A stretch of 64,000 bases of DNA from Gordonia sp. 'Campus' (GCF_022206305.1 NZ_JAKOIW010000012.1:1-64000), one strand, 5' to 3'; numbered from the stretch's first letter, positions 1 to 8,592 are shown. Program-made: numbers and translations. Notes: generated by a model not told the origin, from the letters alone.

Positions 1-698
1 CTCCCGTTCCCTCTCGCACCGGCGGTCCCGCACCGGCCGCCGGTCCTCCCGGTCCCAGGCCGGGGGGTGCTGGTCCCGTCGCAGACCGGCCCCAGGGCGG
101 CCCGGGCGCACCGGGCCCGCGACCGCCGGTTCCCGCCGGACCTCCCGGTCGTCGTCCGCCGCCCGGGCAGCGGCCGGGTCCGGCAGGTCCTCCGCTCGTC
201 AAAGGTGTTGGCGCGCAAGGAAACCGACCGAGTCCGCCGGCAGATGGAGCCCGACCGGGTCAGGACGGCCCCGGGCCGGACGCCCGCACCACGCTGACAG
301 TGGCCGGCGGTGGGGTGCCCACCGACCGTCCCGACAACGAGCCCACCCGCGTCGAGGAGCGGCCGACGGGCACCGACACTCCGACGAGTTTCACCCCGTC
401 CACGCAGGCGTATTCCGCAGTTCCATCCACCAGCACGAATCCGGAGGACAACGTGGCTCCACAGTCCGGTGCCGGTCCGCGTATCAATCGGACCGCGTTG
501 TGGGCGTTGGCGCTGTCGATCTTCGGGATCACCTTCATCGTCGGGCTCGTGCTCGGCTACCGCGCCCGCACCCAGATCCGGCAACGTCGCGAAGCGGGTC
601 TCCCCTTCGCTACCGCCGCCATCTGGGTGGGCTGGGCGTATCTGGGGGTCTTCGTCTTCGGGTTGATCGTCTACGGCTGGATTCTGTTCGTCGCCTGA
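1..698 (+). CDS. DUF4190-type membrane protein with long Pro/Gly-rich N-terminus, 5'-truncated by the window
   Basis: The frame starting at base 3 is open to the stop at 696-698, giving at least 231 residues; the true start lies before the window. The first ~100 visible residues are almost entirely Pro, Gly, Ala and Arg (PPG/GPA-like runs) and look disordered. A Ser/Thr/Asp-rich linker follows, then two hydrophobic segments (about visible residues 164-186 and 205-231) joined by a basic loop with GYRARTQI, the pattern of DUF4190 membrane domains. A GTG at 300 could start a short form, but the open, compositionally consistent frame upstream argues for a longer protein. Function is not known. 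It converges on the SDR gene to its right. Confidence 0.7.
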   Translation, partial: PVPSRTGGPAPAAGPPGPRPGGAGPVADRPQGGPGAPGPRPPVPAGPPGRRPPPGQRPGPAGPPLVKGVGAQGNRPSPPADGARPGQDGPGPDARTTLTVAGGGVPTDRPDNEPTRVEERPTGTDTPTSFTPSTQAYSAVPSTSTNPEDNVAPQSGAGPRINRTALWALALSIFGITFIVGLVLGYRARTQIRQRREAGLPFATAAIWVGWAYLGVFVFGLIVYGWILFVA

Positions 699-722
699 CG
701 GGTTCGTCGGGTCGGCCCCGAT

Positions 723-1547
723 TCAGTCGGCACCCATCACCCGGGTGCCGAGCGCCATCACGCGGGTGACCGCGGCCGGCGCCAGTCGCTTGGCGCGCCA
801 AGCGATCTTGGCGTCGATCTGCGGCATCACGTAGAGGCGGCCCCGATCGTTGGCGGCGAGGGCCTTCCGCACGACGACCTCCGGCGTCATGCCCGTCTCG
901 ACCCGCTTGGCGGCGAACTCCGCCGGGCCGGGGGCTATCCGTCCGTCGCGGGCCACGTTGGTCGCCACGAACGTGGGACAGACCACTGTCACCGCGATTC
1001 CGGTACCGGCCATCTCGGCGGCGAGGGTCTCCGAGAGGGACATGACCCCGGCTTTGCTGACGCAGTACGGCCCCATCACCGGGGCCGAGTTGAACGCCGC
1101 CGCCGACGCGACGTTGATGATGCCCGCCCGGGACTGGGTCCGCAGGAGCGGCGCGAACACCTCGCACCCGTGGATCACGCCGAACAAATTGATGCCCACC
1201 ACCCAGTTCCAGTCGTCGAGGCCGATGTCGCCGACCCTCCGACCACCCGCACCGACCCCGGCATTGTTGACGAGGAGGTCGGGGTTCTGGCCGAAGTACT
1301 GCTGCGCCGCGCTCGCCAATGCCTCGACGTCGTCGTACCGCGCGACATCGCACTCGACGGCCCGCGCGAAGCCCCCGGACTCCTCGACCCTCGCGACCGT
1401 CTCACGCGCGCGGTCGAGCGAGAGGTCGGCACAGAGCACCGCCCCGCCGCGCTGAGCCAGTTCGAGCGCGAACGCCCGTCCGATGCCGCTTCCCGCGCCG
1501 GTGACGACCGCGCGGGACGACCTGGAGATGGACCGATCGAGAAACAT
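723..1547 (-). CDS. SDR-family oxidoreductase (last gene of the FMO operon)
   Basis: Classical short-chain dehydrogenase of 274 aa. TGAGSGIG (16-23) binds the dinucleotide, NNAG is at 94-97, the catalytic Ser is near 148 and YCVSK (161-165) holds the Tyr/Lys pair. It should catalyse NAD(P)-dependent alcohol/carbonyl interconversion on an unknown substrate. The ATG at 1547 sits 7 bases after the stop of the esterase gene. The open frame extends further upstream but runs into the esterase. It occupies the place of Rv3085 in the mymA operon of M. tuberculosis (FMO, lipR, SDR), so a lipid-modification role is inferred from context only. Confidence 0.85.
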   Translation of the reverse strand: MFLDRSISRSSRAVVTGAGSGIGRAFALELAQRGGAVLCADLSLDRARETVARVEESGGFARAVECDVARYDDVEALASAAQQYFGQNPDLLVNNAGVGAGGRRVGDIGLDDWNWVVGINLFGVIHGCEVFAPLLRTQSRAGIINVASAAAFNSAPVMGPYCVSKAGVMSLSETLAAEMAGTGIAVTVVCPTFVATNVARDGRIAPGPAEFAAKRVETGMTPEVVVRKALAANDRGRLYVMPQIDAKIAWRAKRLAPAAVTRVMALGTRVMGAD

Positions 1548-1554
1548 GTGCCTG

Positions 1555-2508
1555 TCATCCTCGCTGCGCGGCCGAGGTGCTCGCGAGCGCCTCGACGATG
1601 AATGTCGCGGCCGCTCGCAATGCGGCTGCCGCCTCGGGGATACGCGTCGACGCCTGGAACACGTGCGCCTGACCGGGCCACACCTGCAAGATGCCGGCTG
1701 TCCCGGTCGCCGAGATCGAGCGATGCAGGTGCCTCGCATCGGCCTGCAGCATCTCGTTGGCCCCGGTCTGGATGAACGTGGGCGGGAATCCGTCGACGTC
1801 GTCGAACGTGAACGCGATCCGTGGGTCGGCGGGATCGGTGTCGCCGACGTACAAGCCGATCAGGCGCCGACAGTCCGCCGCGGTGGTCAGTGGATCCGGG
1901 GTCAGCGTCTCCTGCTCGGTGGCCAGCCCCAGCGTGAGATCGATCAGCGGGGAGAAGAGGACGAGGCCCGCGGGTGTGCGCGACCCGGAACGGACGAGTT
2001 GCAGCGCCAGGTCGACGCACAGATGCGCTCCGGCCGAATCACCGGCGACGATCACCTCGTCCGGCTTGTCGACGCTGCCGCGTCCGAGCACGAAATCGTA
2101 TGCGGCGCGGACGTCCTCGGTGGCAGCCGGGAACGGGTGTTCCGGCGCGAGACGGTAGTCGACCGAGAACACCGGCAGCCCGGTGCGGTCCGACAACCGC
2201 GACACCAGCGCGCGGTGGCTCCGTGCGGAGAGCAGCACGAAGGCACTGCCGTGCACGTAGAGGATGACCGGACCGTCTCGACGAACGCCCGGTGCCGCAA
2301 CCCATTCGCCTCGAACGGGGCCGTTGTGCACCGATTCGATCCGGGTACCCGGAACCACCCGGTCGAGGGTGCTGGGCGCGGCGACGATCGCACGCAAAGC
2401 GGCGACACCTGTGCGCGACAGGGGAAGTCGTCGCATGAGCGGCCGGACGGTGAGCCGCGTCAGCATCTGCTCGCGCCGCGCCGGGGCGGAGGCGGGGGGC
2501 AGGGTCAC
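1555..2508 (-). CDS. Alpha/beta-hydrolase fold esterase, LipR-like
   Basis: Protein of 317 aa from the hormone-sensitive-lipase group. The oxyanion motif is HGSAF (86-90) in place of the usual HGGG. The nucleophile elbow is GDSAG (156-160, Ser158), and the late GQAH motif probably supplies the catalytic His. The GTG start at 2508 overlaps the FMO stop (GTGA), which implies translational coupling and decides the start over much longer upstream readings. FMO then esterase then SDR is the order of Rv3083-Rv3084(lipR)-Rv3085. It probably hydrolyses a short ester, plausibly one made by the preceding Baeyer-Villiger-type enzyme; that link is inference. Confidence 0.85.
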   Translation of the reverse strand: MTLPPASAPARREQMLTRLTVRPLMRRLPLSRTGVAALRAIVAAPSTLDRVVPGTRIESVHNGPVRGEWVAAPGVRRDGPVILYVHGSAFVLLSARSHRALVSRLSDRTGLPVFSVDYRLAPEHPFPAATEDVRAAYDFVLGRGSVDKPDEVIVAGDSAGAHLCVDLALQLVRSGSRTPAGLVLFSPLIDLTLGLATEQETLTPDPLTTAADCRRLIGLYVGDTDPADPRIAFTFDDVDGFPPTFIQTGANEMLQADARHLHRSISATGTAGILQVWPGQAHVFQASTRIPEAAAALRAAATFIVEALASTSAAQRG

Positions 2509-4073
2509 CTCGGATCGACCCCGTCTGTGGTGCGCCCGTCCATGGTGTCCCCGCCGACCCGGCCGGTGATGGCGAGCTCGAGGTCCCCCGAGGCCACGTA
2601 GTCGTGGAGATCGATGTCGGCCAGCATCTTCCGGAACGTCGTGGCGAAGCCGGGGTACATCGTCGCGTTGAACCCGTCTTCGGTGAGATACCAGCTGCGG
2701 CATCCACCGCTGTTCCACGTGGTCCCGGCGAGCCGTTCCTGCAACTCGGAGTTGAACTCCGCCTGCGCTCGTGGATCGACATCCAGCCAGGTGAGGCGCC
2801 GATTCGTCATCACCGAGATCAGCTCGACCGCGTAGTCGATCTGCGCTTCCATGTAGACCAACGCCGAAGTGTGACCCGGACCGGCGTTGGGGCCGAAGGT
2901 GAAGAACAGGTTGGGATATCCGGACACATTGACGCTCTTGTAGGCGAACGCGCCGCGCGCCCACTCCTCGTTCAACGACCGTCCTCCCCTACCCGTGATC
3001 TCGATCGGCGGGGAGGTCTTGGTGACCTCGTAACCGGTGGCGCAGATGATGACATCCGCCCGGTGCTCGACACCCTCGCACGTCATGACCCCCGACTCCC
3101 CGATTCTCGCGATCGGCCAGGTCACCAGCTGACAGTTGTCGGCCTGGAGCGCGCGCAGATAGTCGTCGGAGACGAGCATGCGCTTGCACCCGGGTCGGAA
3201 GTCAGGGGTGAGAAGGCGTCGGAGCCACGGGTCCGTCACCTGTGACCGCAAGAAGATCTTGCCTGCCAGGGAGAGCACGGAGGTCAGCACCGTGTTCCAC
3301 ACGAGTCCGAGCGCGCTGAGCTCGGTGATCCGGAACAGCGCCGATCGGGTGAGTCGTCGGAGAATGGGCAGTGCGGCGAACACGCGCGCGATCGCCGGTG
3401 GGGTGTCCACGTTGTAGCGGGGCAGCACCCAACCGGCCGTGCGCTGGTAGACAACGACTTTCGCCGCCTGTCGCACCAGGTGCGGAATCAGTTGCACGGC
3501 TGTCGATCCCGTTCCGATCACGGCAACGGTCTTGCCCGTCAGGTCCTGGTCGGGATTCCATCGTGCCGCATGGACGACCTCGCCCCCGAAGTCCTCCAAC
3601 CCGTCTATCGGAGGCAACGCCGGGTTGGCCAGCGGTCCGTAGGAAGCGATGACGTTCCGCGCCCGGAACACACCCTGATTCGTCGTGACCCGCCAGATGC
3701 CGTCGTCGTCGCCGAAGCGCAGCGCCGAGACATCGTGACCGAACCTCACGAAGCGGCGGACGTCTCGCTTCTCGACGACGTCCAGGATGTAGTCCTGGAT
3801 CTCGGCGCCGTCGGCGTACAGCTTGCTCCAGGTCCGCGGTTCGAACGAGTACGAGTAGAGCAACGACGGAACATCGCACGCCACACCCGGATACACGTTG
3901 TCGCGCCACGTGCCGCCGACCTCGTCACCGCGCTCGAGCACGACGAAGTCGTCGATCCCCCGTTCGCGGAGCCTGATCGCGGCCCCGATGCCCGAGAACC
4001 CGGCGCCGATCACCAGCACCGTGTACACGCGCCCGGCCGCGTCGTCGTCGCGCACCGCGTCCGCCGCCGGCAT
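2505..4073 (-). CDS. Flavin monooxygenase of the Baeyer-Villiger type, MymA-like
   Basis: Protein of 522 aa with two Rossmann dinucleotide sites: GAGFSG (23-28) for FAD and GTGST (187-191) for NADPH. Between them FGGEVVHAARW (162-172) matches the Baeyer-Villiger fingerprint FxGxxxHxxxW. Such enzymes insert oxygen beside a ketone to give an ester or lactone, or oxidise S or N atoms. ATG 4073 shares one base with the upstream stop (TGATG). Best relative by context is MymA (Rv3083), linked in M. tuberculosis to cell-envelope lipid changes under acid stress. The substrate here is unknown. Confidence 0.88.
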   Translation of the reverse strand: MPAADAVRDDDAAGRVYTVLVIGAGFSGIGAAIRLRERGIDDFVVLERGDEVGGTWRDNVYPGVACDVPSLLYSYSFEPRTWSKLYADGAEIQDYILDVVEKRDVRRFVRFGHDVSALRFGDDDGIWRVTTNQGVFRARNVIASYGPLANPALPPIDGLEDFGGEVVHAARWNPDQDLTGKTVAVIGTGSTAVQLIPHLVRQAAKVVVYQRTAGWVLPRYNVDTPPAIARVFAALPILRRLTRSALFRITELSALGLVWNTVLTSVLSLAGKIFLRSQVTDPWLRRLLTPDFRPGCKRMLVSDDYLRALQADNCQLVTWPIARIGESGVMTCEGVEHRADVIICATGYEVTKTSPPIEITGRGGRSLNEEWARGAFAYKSVNVSGYPNLFFTFGPNAGPGHTSALVYMEAQIDYAVELISVMTNRRLTWLDVDPRAQAEFNSELQERLAGTTWNSGGCRSWYLTEDGFNATMYPGFATTFRKMLADIDLHDYVASGDLELAITGRVGGDTMDGRTTDGVDPR

Positions 4074-5002
4074 CAGTCGGTGGTCCGATACGTCAGCTCG
4101 TGAGACCACGTCGGCCGGGCCGGCCACTTGCGACGCGGGATCCGATGGGCGTAACCGATCATCGCCGACTCGACCCGTGACCACACCGGGTGGCGCTCCA
4201 TCACCAGCCGCGAATATCCGCGGACGATCTTGTAGTACCGGTTGGACTCCAACCGGGGATCGCGCTCGCCCGCCTTGCGATAGCGGTCCATCGCAACCGA
4301 CAGTCGATCACCGTCGAGCCCCATCGCATACAGCTCCTCACGCATGCTCCCGATGATGGGGAGCGTGGCGATGACGCTGCGCAGGGACACGACCCGCATG
4401 CTGTAGGCGAGCTTGAACAACACGAGCGCCGTGCGCCGGGCCCGTGCACCCGAGAGCATTCCCATCACGTGGAAACCCACTGCGAGATGGCGTGATTCGT
4501 CGGCGTTGATCTTGTTGAGGACGACCTTCAGCAGTGGGTCCTCGACCTCGTCGGTCAAGAACTTCAACAACGCACCGTCGAGTGCGACCTCCAGCATCGG
4601 GATGATGGTGGCCTGGTACTCGAACGGCGCGGTGTCGGCCATCTTGTCCATCGTGTCCAGCGAATGCGAGATCATCACACCGGGCAGCGGGATCTCCCCC
4701 TCCTCGAGGAGGTTCCACCGCTTCATCAGTGCGAGTTCGGCATTGGCGTGCTTCTGTTCTTCGGCGTGGAAGTACCGGTAGATCTCCTTGAGTTCCTCGG
4801 TCGGTGCATGCAACGCCAGCCCCGCGAAGGCGCGGGCGCCGACATGCTCGATCCACATGAGATCCGACATGAACGCCTTGAGGTTGTCCCGCTGGTCGTC
4901 GCGGATGAGATCCGCGCCTGGCGCATCCCAGTCGATGTCGCTCAGCATCCACTGACGGGCTTTGATCGTGGCCAGCGTGTCGGCCAGATTCAGGTTCGTC
5001 AC
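4073..5002 (-). CDS. Ferritin-like di-iron protein, putative oxygenase or desaturase
   Basis: Helical protein of 309 aa carrying the ligand set of a carboxylate-bridged di-iron site: Glu52, EQKH (Glu82/His85), Glu138 and ESRH (Glu169/His172), i.e. two ExxH motifs each preceded by a single Glu. This is the pattern of ferritin-like oxidases, acyl desaturases and AurF-type oxygenases. No signal peptide or membrane segment is evident. It starts with GTG at 5002, 19 bases after the upstream SDR. Its position between an SDR and a Baeyer-Villiger-type FMO suggests it oxidises the same lipid-like substrate, but no substrate can be read from the sequence. Confidence 0.75.
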   Translation of the reverse strand: MTNLNLADTLATIKARQWMLSDIDWDAPGADLIRDDQRDNLKAFMSDLMWIEHVGARAFAGLALHAPTEELKEIYRYFHAEEQKHANAELALMKRWNLLEEGEIPLPGVMISHSLDTMDKMADTAPFEYQATIIPMLEVALDGALLKFLTDEVEDPLLKVVLNKINADESRHLAVGFHVMGMLSGARARRTALVLFKLAYSMRVVSLRSVIATLPIIGSMREELYAMGLDGDRLSVAMDRYRKAGERDPRLESNRYYKIVRGYSRLVMERHPVWSRVESAMIGYAHRIPRRKWPARPTWSHELTYRTTD

Positions 5003-5021
5003 GACCGCTCTCCTCTCGTGT

Positions 5022-5837
5022 TCACGACGTCCGACTGCGTTCGAGGTAGGCGCGCCGCTGGGCCGGATCGAACGCGCCGTACTCGGCGCCTCCGACGAAA
5101 CGCTTGAGGCGCCACATGATCGACGAGGGAATCACTTCCTCGAAGATCCCCATCGGGGCGAGGTACCGAGGCACCGTGACCTCCCCGCGGGTGTGTGTCG
5201 CGCTGGCGACGATGGCGGCCGCGACCTGCTCCGGTTGCAGCGTCGGCTGGAGGCGCAGGCGGACGCCGGCGGTCAGCTCGGTGTTCGTCGCCGCGGGCAT
5301 CACTGTCGTGAGGGTCACCCCGGTGCCGGCCAGCTCCGCGCGTATCGCCCGGTCGAGCGCAACGACGCCGAACTTCGACGCGCTGTACGTGGCGATCCCC
5401 GGCGTCGTGATCTTGCCCGCCATCGACGACACGTTGACCACGTGTCCGCGTCCACGCCGGACCATTTCCGGTAGCACCAGGTGGGTCCCGGTCAGGACCG
5501 CACCGAGGTTGATGGCCAGCTCGCGCTGCAGGGCCTCCAGATCCTGATCGACGAAACGCCCCATGTGCTGGATGCCGGCGTTGTTGACGAACATGTCGAT
5601 GGGCCCGCGCTCGGAGACCGTACCGACGAAGTCCTTGAACGAGGTCTCGTCCGTGACGTCGAGGTGCAACGCATTCACTCTGCGTCCCAGAGACTTCGCG
5701 GTCTCGGTTGCCGCGGCGAGGTCGCGATCGCCGATCCAGACCGTTGCACCGCGCTCGGCCGCCGCGGCCGCGGTGGCCGCTCCGATTCCCCGTGCGCCCC
5801 CGGTGATGCACACCTGGGCGCCGGCCAGCGCGATCAC
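5022..5837 (-). CDS. SDR-family oxidoreductase (second gene of the FMO operon)
   Basis: Short-chain dehydrogenase of 271 aa with GGARGIG near the N-terminus, NNAG, an SSMAG segment and YSASK as the catalytic Tyr/Lys motif. The C-terminal tail (about 190-271) is longer than the minimal SDR fold, includes an FEEVIPSSIMWRLKRF stretch and may bind membrane or substrate. The GTG start at 5837 overlaps the stop of the preceding gene (GTGA). It is the second SDR of this six-gene transcription unit, so the pathway likely has two alcohol/ketone redox steps. Confidence 0.85.
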   Translation of the reverse strand: MIALAGAQVCITGGARGIGAATAAAAAERGATVWIGDRDLAAATETAKSLGRRVNALHLDVTDETSFKDFVGTVSERGPIDMFVNNAGIQHMGRFVDQDLEALQRELAINLGAVLTGTHLVLPEMVRRGRGHVVNVSSMAGKITTPGIATYSASKFGVVALDRAIRAELAGTGVTLTTVMPAATNTELTAGVRLRLQPTLQPEQVAAAIVASATHTRGEVTVPRYLAPMGIFEEVIPSSIMWRLKRFVGGAEYGAFDPAQRRAYLERSRTS

Positions 5838-6514
5838 AGCGGGCTTCCCACGGGATGGCGCAGCGCGAAATAGGCGATGAGGCGGGGACCGCCGGCTGCG
5901 GTGAGCAACAGAGCGCGGCCGAGATACACACCCGGGACCAGTTCGACGATCTCGTCCCGGGTCTTGCGGATGGGAAAGGTCCGGACGCCGGGGTTCTTGT
6001 ACTCCGCGACGCCGTAGTCGAGGGCCCGCACCTGCACACGGGGTTCGATCAACCCCTGACTCGGCCCGTGATCGAAGTGGAAACCCTCCATCTCACGACC
6101 GACGAGCCGAAGCCCCGTGTAACCGAAGGTGATGATCGGCATGACAACCGCCGCGATGGGCGACAGGCGGTTGAGCCCGGTCCCGGCCGCGAGGTCGAAG
6201 CTCTTGCCACGCCAGGTGGGGTCGATCTTCATGAGCGGGTTCGCCAGCCGGGCCTCCGGGATGCCGAAGAGCTTGCCCACGATCAGGCCCTCGAGCTTGC
6301 CGTCGAGATTCTCCGGTTCGGTACCGGCGCCGAACAGCAACGACAACGAGTCGCGATCCTGCCGGTCGCCGAGCTCCCGGACGAAGTCCCAGGTGTCGAT
6401 GCGCGCGCGTCCCGGGCTGTGTTCGGCGAGGGCCCGCAACTCGGCCAGTACGCCGAGGGCCGTCTCACTCGGGTCGTAGCCGACGGCGGCCGTGTCTCTC
6501 AATTCCGCACTCAT
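5834..6514 (-). CDS. Conserved-looking protein of unknown function, first gene of the FMO operon
   Basis: I do not recognise this 226-aa protein. It has no clear catalytic motif, signal peptide or long coiled coil. One moderately hydrophobic stretch (LSPIAAVVMPIITFGYTG) may be a single helix. Position supports it being real: it is first in the operon, it faces a TetR gene, and its stop overlaps the GTG of the next SDR by four bases. ATG 6514 is the first in-frame ATG and has purine-rich sequence before it. A small-molecule-binding or accessory role in the FMO pathway is only a guess from context. Confidence 0.65.
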   Translation of the reverse strand: MSAELRDTAAVGYDPSETALGVLAELRALAEHSPGRARIDTWDFVRELGDRQDRDSLSLLFGAGTEPENLDGKLEGLIVGKLFGIPEARLANPLMKIDPTWRGKSFDLAAGTGLNRLSPIAAVVMPIITFGYTGLRLVGREMEGFHFDHGPSQGLIEPRVQVRALDYGVAEYKNPGVRTFPIRKTRDEIVELVPGVYLGRALLLTAAGGPRLIAYFALRHPVGSPL

Positions 6515-6581
6515 GGGTTGCCCTCCGAGGTGTGTTCGGTCCCGCGCCGGTGCAACGGTCGGCCGACACTGCCGGCTCGTC

Positions 6582-6623
6582 GTACCGAATCAGGTACTTT
6601 CTGGTACCACTTCGTACTGGTAC
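6582..6623. promoter_or_regulatory. Divergent promoter/operator with five GTAC half-sites
   Basis: In the 178-bp gap between the FMO operon and the divergent TetR gene, GTAC occurs at 6582, 6594, 6604, 6614 and 6620. The last three form an imperfect inverted repeat: GTACCACT at 6604-6611 and ACTGGTAC at 6616-6623, with one mismatch. Spacing of 10-12 bases places the first four on one helix face. This looks like the operator of the TetR protein; binding is inferred. Confidence 0.55.
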
Positions 6624-6692
6624 GGCACTGTGCCAGATTCGCCGATGCCCTGTCAACGACGCGGCGAGAAGGGTCGATGCCAAGATGAACGG

Positions 6693-7376
6693 GTGAAGAC
6701 CACGAGCCCGGACCGCAGCTATGGGGGTCGGTCCGCGCCCGAACGGACCGCGCGACGGCGGGCCGCCCTCGTCGACGTCGCCATCACCGCGATGTCCGAG
6801 AGCCGGTGGCGGTCGGCGACCGTGGCGAGCCTGTGCGTCGAGGCGCAGCTCAACAAGCGCTACTTCTACGAGAGTTTCGACGATCTGGACGCGTTGGCGA
6901 GGGCGGTGATCGACGACATCTCCGCAGAGGTCACGGAGGCGGCCGTCGTCGCGTATGTGGCTGCGCTGCAACGGCCTCAGCCCGAACAGGCACGACTCGC
7001 CGTCGACGCCATCATCGGTGTGCTCGGTACCGACCGTCGCAAGGCCCGCGTCCTGCTCGGCGGCGCGGCCGGTACCGCGGCGGTCGACGCACGGCGCACC
7101 GACGCCATCGAAGGCCTGACCGAGGTGCTGATCGACCACGCGCGCACCATCCACGACGTCCGCCTCGAGGCCGACTCGCTCGCGCAGACCGCGCCGGCAT
7201 TCGTCATCGGCGGCACCGCGCAGGCGATCCTGTCCTGGGCGGAGGGAGCTCTGCGGGTGACCCGGGAGCAACTCGCCGACGACCTGGCCTCGCTGTGGAT
7301 GACCCTGGGGACGTCGGCTGCGGAGATCGCCCGCACACGGTTGGAAGAGTCCTCGGGATCCAGCGACCCGGTCTGA
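6693..7376 (+). CDS. TetR-family transcriptional regulator of the FMO operon
   Basis: Protein of 227 aa. The N-terminal helix-turn-helix includes TVASLCVEAQLNKRYFYESF, with the KRYFYESF recognition-helix pattern of TetR repressors; the rest is an all-helical ligand domain. GTG 6693 gives a normal 25-30 residue leader before the DNA-binding domain. The frame extends upstream, but that part overlaps the GTAC-rich operator and looks non-coding. It is divergent from the FMO operon and is the obvious candidate regulator, probably relieved by a lipid or steroid-like ligand (inference). Confidence 0.8.
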   Translation: MKTTSPDRSYGGRSAPERTARRRAALVDVAITAMSESRWRSATVASLCVEAQLNKRYFYESFDDLDALARAVIDDISAEVTEAAVVAYVAALQRPQPEQARLAVDAIIGVLGTDRRKARVLLGGAAGTAAVDARRTDAIEGLTEVLIDHARTIHDVRLEADSLAQTAPAFVIGGTAQAILSWAEGALRVTREQLADDLASLWMTLGTSAAEIARTRLEESSGSSDPV

Positions 7377-7419
7377 TCGGCCGGGTGTCAGATGCGCCTG
7401 TTTCGGGCATGGTGGAGAC

Positions 7420-7683
7420 ATGCCGGACAACGAAGATCCCAGTAACGAACCCACGTGGACCACGACCGACGACGAGGTGAGAACCGACCCGGACATGCGG
7501 AGCGACCCCGACGAGGAGCGCGGACCGTCCTCGGCTCTGCCCACCGCGGGGGACACCGAGATCGGCGAGACCGAACGCATCCGGGAAGACAAGGCCTCCT
7601 ACGACGGCGCACAACCACCGGCGGACCACACCGACGAGGGTCACGCGGTCGGCGGATCGGAGGGCACCACCGATGGCCAGTGA
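7420..7683 (+). CDS. Small acidic protein, unknown function
   Basis: An 87-aa protein very rich in Asp, Glu, Thr, Pro and Gly, with no hydrophobic segment, so probably soluble and disordered. It starts with ATG at 7420 and its last 11 bases overlap the start of the following SDR gene, which suggests co-expression. No family is recognised. Biased composition in a GC-rich genome can produce accidental open frames, so the call rests mainly on position and overlap. Confidence 0.5.
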   Translation: MPDNEDPSNEPTWTTTDDEVRTDPDMRSDPDEERGPSSALPTAGDTEIGETERIREDKASYDGAQPPADHTDEGHAVGGSEGTTDGQ

Positions 7684-8521
7684 TCAACCGGCAGGACAGA
7701 AGCGGACGATCGTCATCACCGGTGCCAGTGACGGTATCGGCGCCATCGCCGCACGCGAACTCGCAGGCCCCGACACCGAGCTCGTCGTCGTCGGCCGGTC
7801 CGCGAAGAAGCTCGCACCCGTGGCGGCCGACACCGGCGCCCAGCAGTTCACGGCCGACTTCTCCCGGCTCTCCGAGGTGCGCGATCTCGCCGACGCCATC
7901 AACTCCGCGGTCGGCCGCATCGACGTGCTGATGAACAACGCGGGCGGCACCTTCGACCACAAGCAACGGACCCATGACGGTCACGAGCCGAACTTCCAGA
8001 TCAATCATCTGGCCCCGTTCCTGCTCACCCACCTCGTCCGCGACCGTCTCGTCGCGGCCGACGGGTCGCTGGTGTTGAACACGTCCAGCGTCGGCAACCT
8101 CGCCGGCGACGTCGACCTCGACGACCTCGACTACAAGAAGCGCAAAGCGCTGTTCATGCGGCCGTACGGCTCGGGCAAGCTGATGAACATCATGTTCACG
8201 CGCGGCATCGCAAAACGGTGGATCGGCGACAAGATCTATTCCGCCGCAGTGCATCCGGGTCCTGCTGCAACGAGTTTCGGCCGTGACTCACGATTCGTCG
8301 GACTCGCCTACCGCTCACCGCTGACCAAATTGGTCACCATCACTCCCGACCAGGGCGCCGCTCCCCTCATCGCCCTCGCCGAACGTGGGGCGGATCCCTC
8401 ACTCAACGGCGTGTATTTCAGTCGGCACAAGGCCAACGGCCTCGAGAATCCCCAGGCCAAGAACCAGGGGCTGATCGACGGGTTGTGGAAGCGCTCGGCG
8501 GAACTCACCGGACTCGCGTGA
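7673..8521 (+). CDS. SDR-family oxidoreductase, WW-oxidoreductase/retinol-dehydrogenase-like
   Basis: Protein of 282 aa with TGASDGIG near the N-terminus for NAD(P), NNAGG, an NTSS strand with the catalytic Ser, and YGSGK as the Tyr/Lys motif. The longer spacing after NNAG and the NHLAPFLLTHL helix resemble the retinol-dehydrogenase/WWOX-like SDR group. Substrate unknown. ATG 7673 lies inside the end of the small upstream gene (11-bp overlap). Confidence 0.85.
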   Translation: MASDQPAGQKRTIVITGASDGIGAIAARELAGPDTELVVVGRSAKKLAPVAADTGAQQFTADFSRLSEVRDLADAINSAVGRIDVLMNNAGGTFDHKQRTHDGHEPNFQINHLAPFLLTHLVRDRLVAADGSLVLNTSSVGNLAGDVDLDDLDYKKRKALFMRPYGSGKLMNIMFTRGIAKRWIGDKIYSAAVHPGPAATSFGRDSRFVGLAYRSPLTKLVTITPDQGAAPLIALAERGADPSLNGVYFSRHKANGLENPQAKNQGLIDGLWKRSAELTGLA

Positions 8522-8538
8522 CCGGACGGCAGTGCTGG

Positions 8539-8592
8539 ACAGCGCATCTCGGCCGAACAGCGCATCTCGGCTGAACAGACCATCTCGAGGCG
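8539..8592. repeat. Tandem repeat, three 18-bp units
   Basis: Between the SDR stop and the DJ-1/PfpI start, an 18-bp unit (ACAGCGCATCTCGGCCGA) occurs at 8539-8556, with one change at 8557-8574 and with several changes at 8575-8592. It is not coding on a supported frame and lies 29 bases before the Shine-Dalgarno of the next gene, so it sits in that gene's leader or promoter. Confidence 0.75.
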
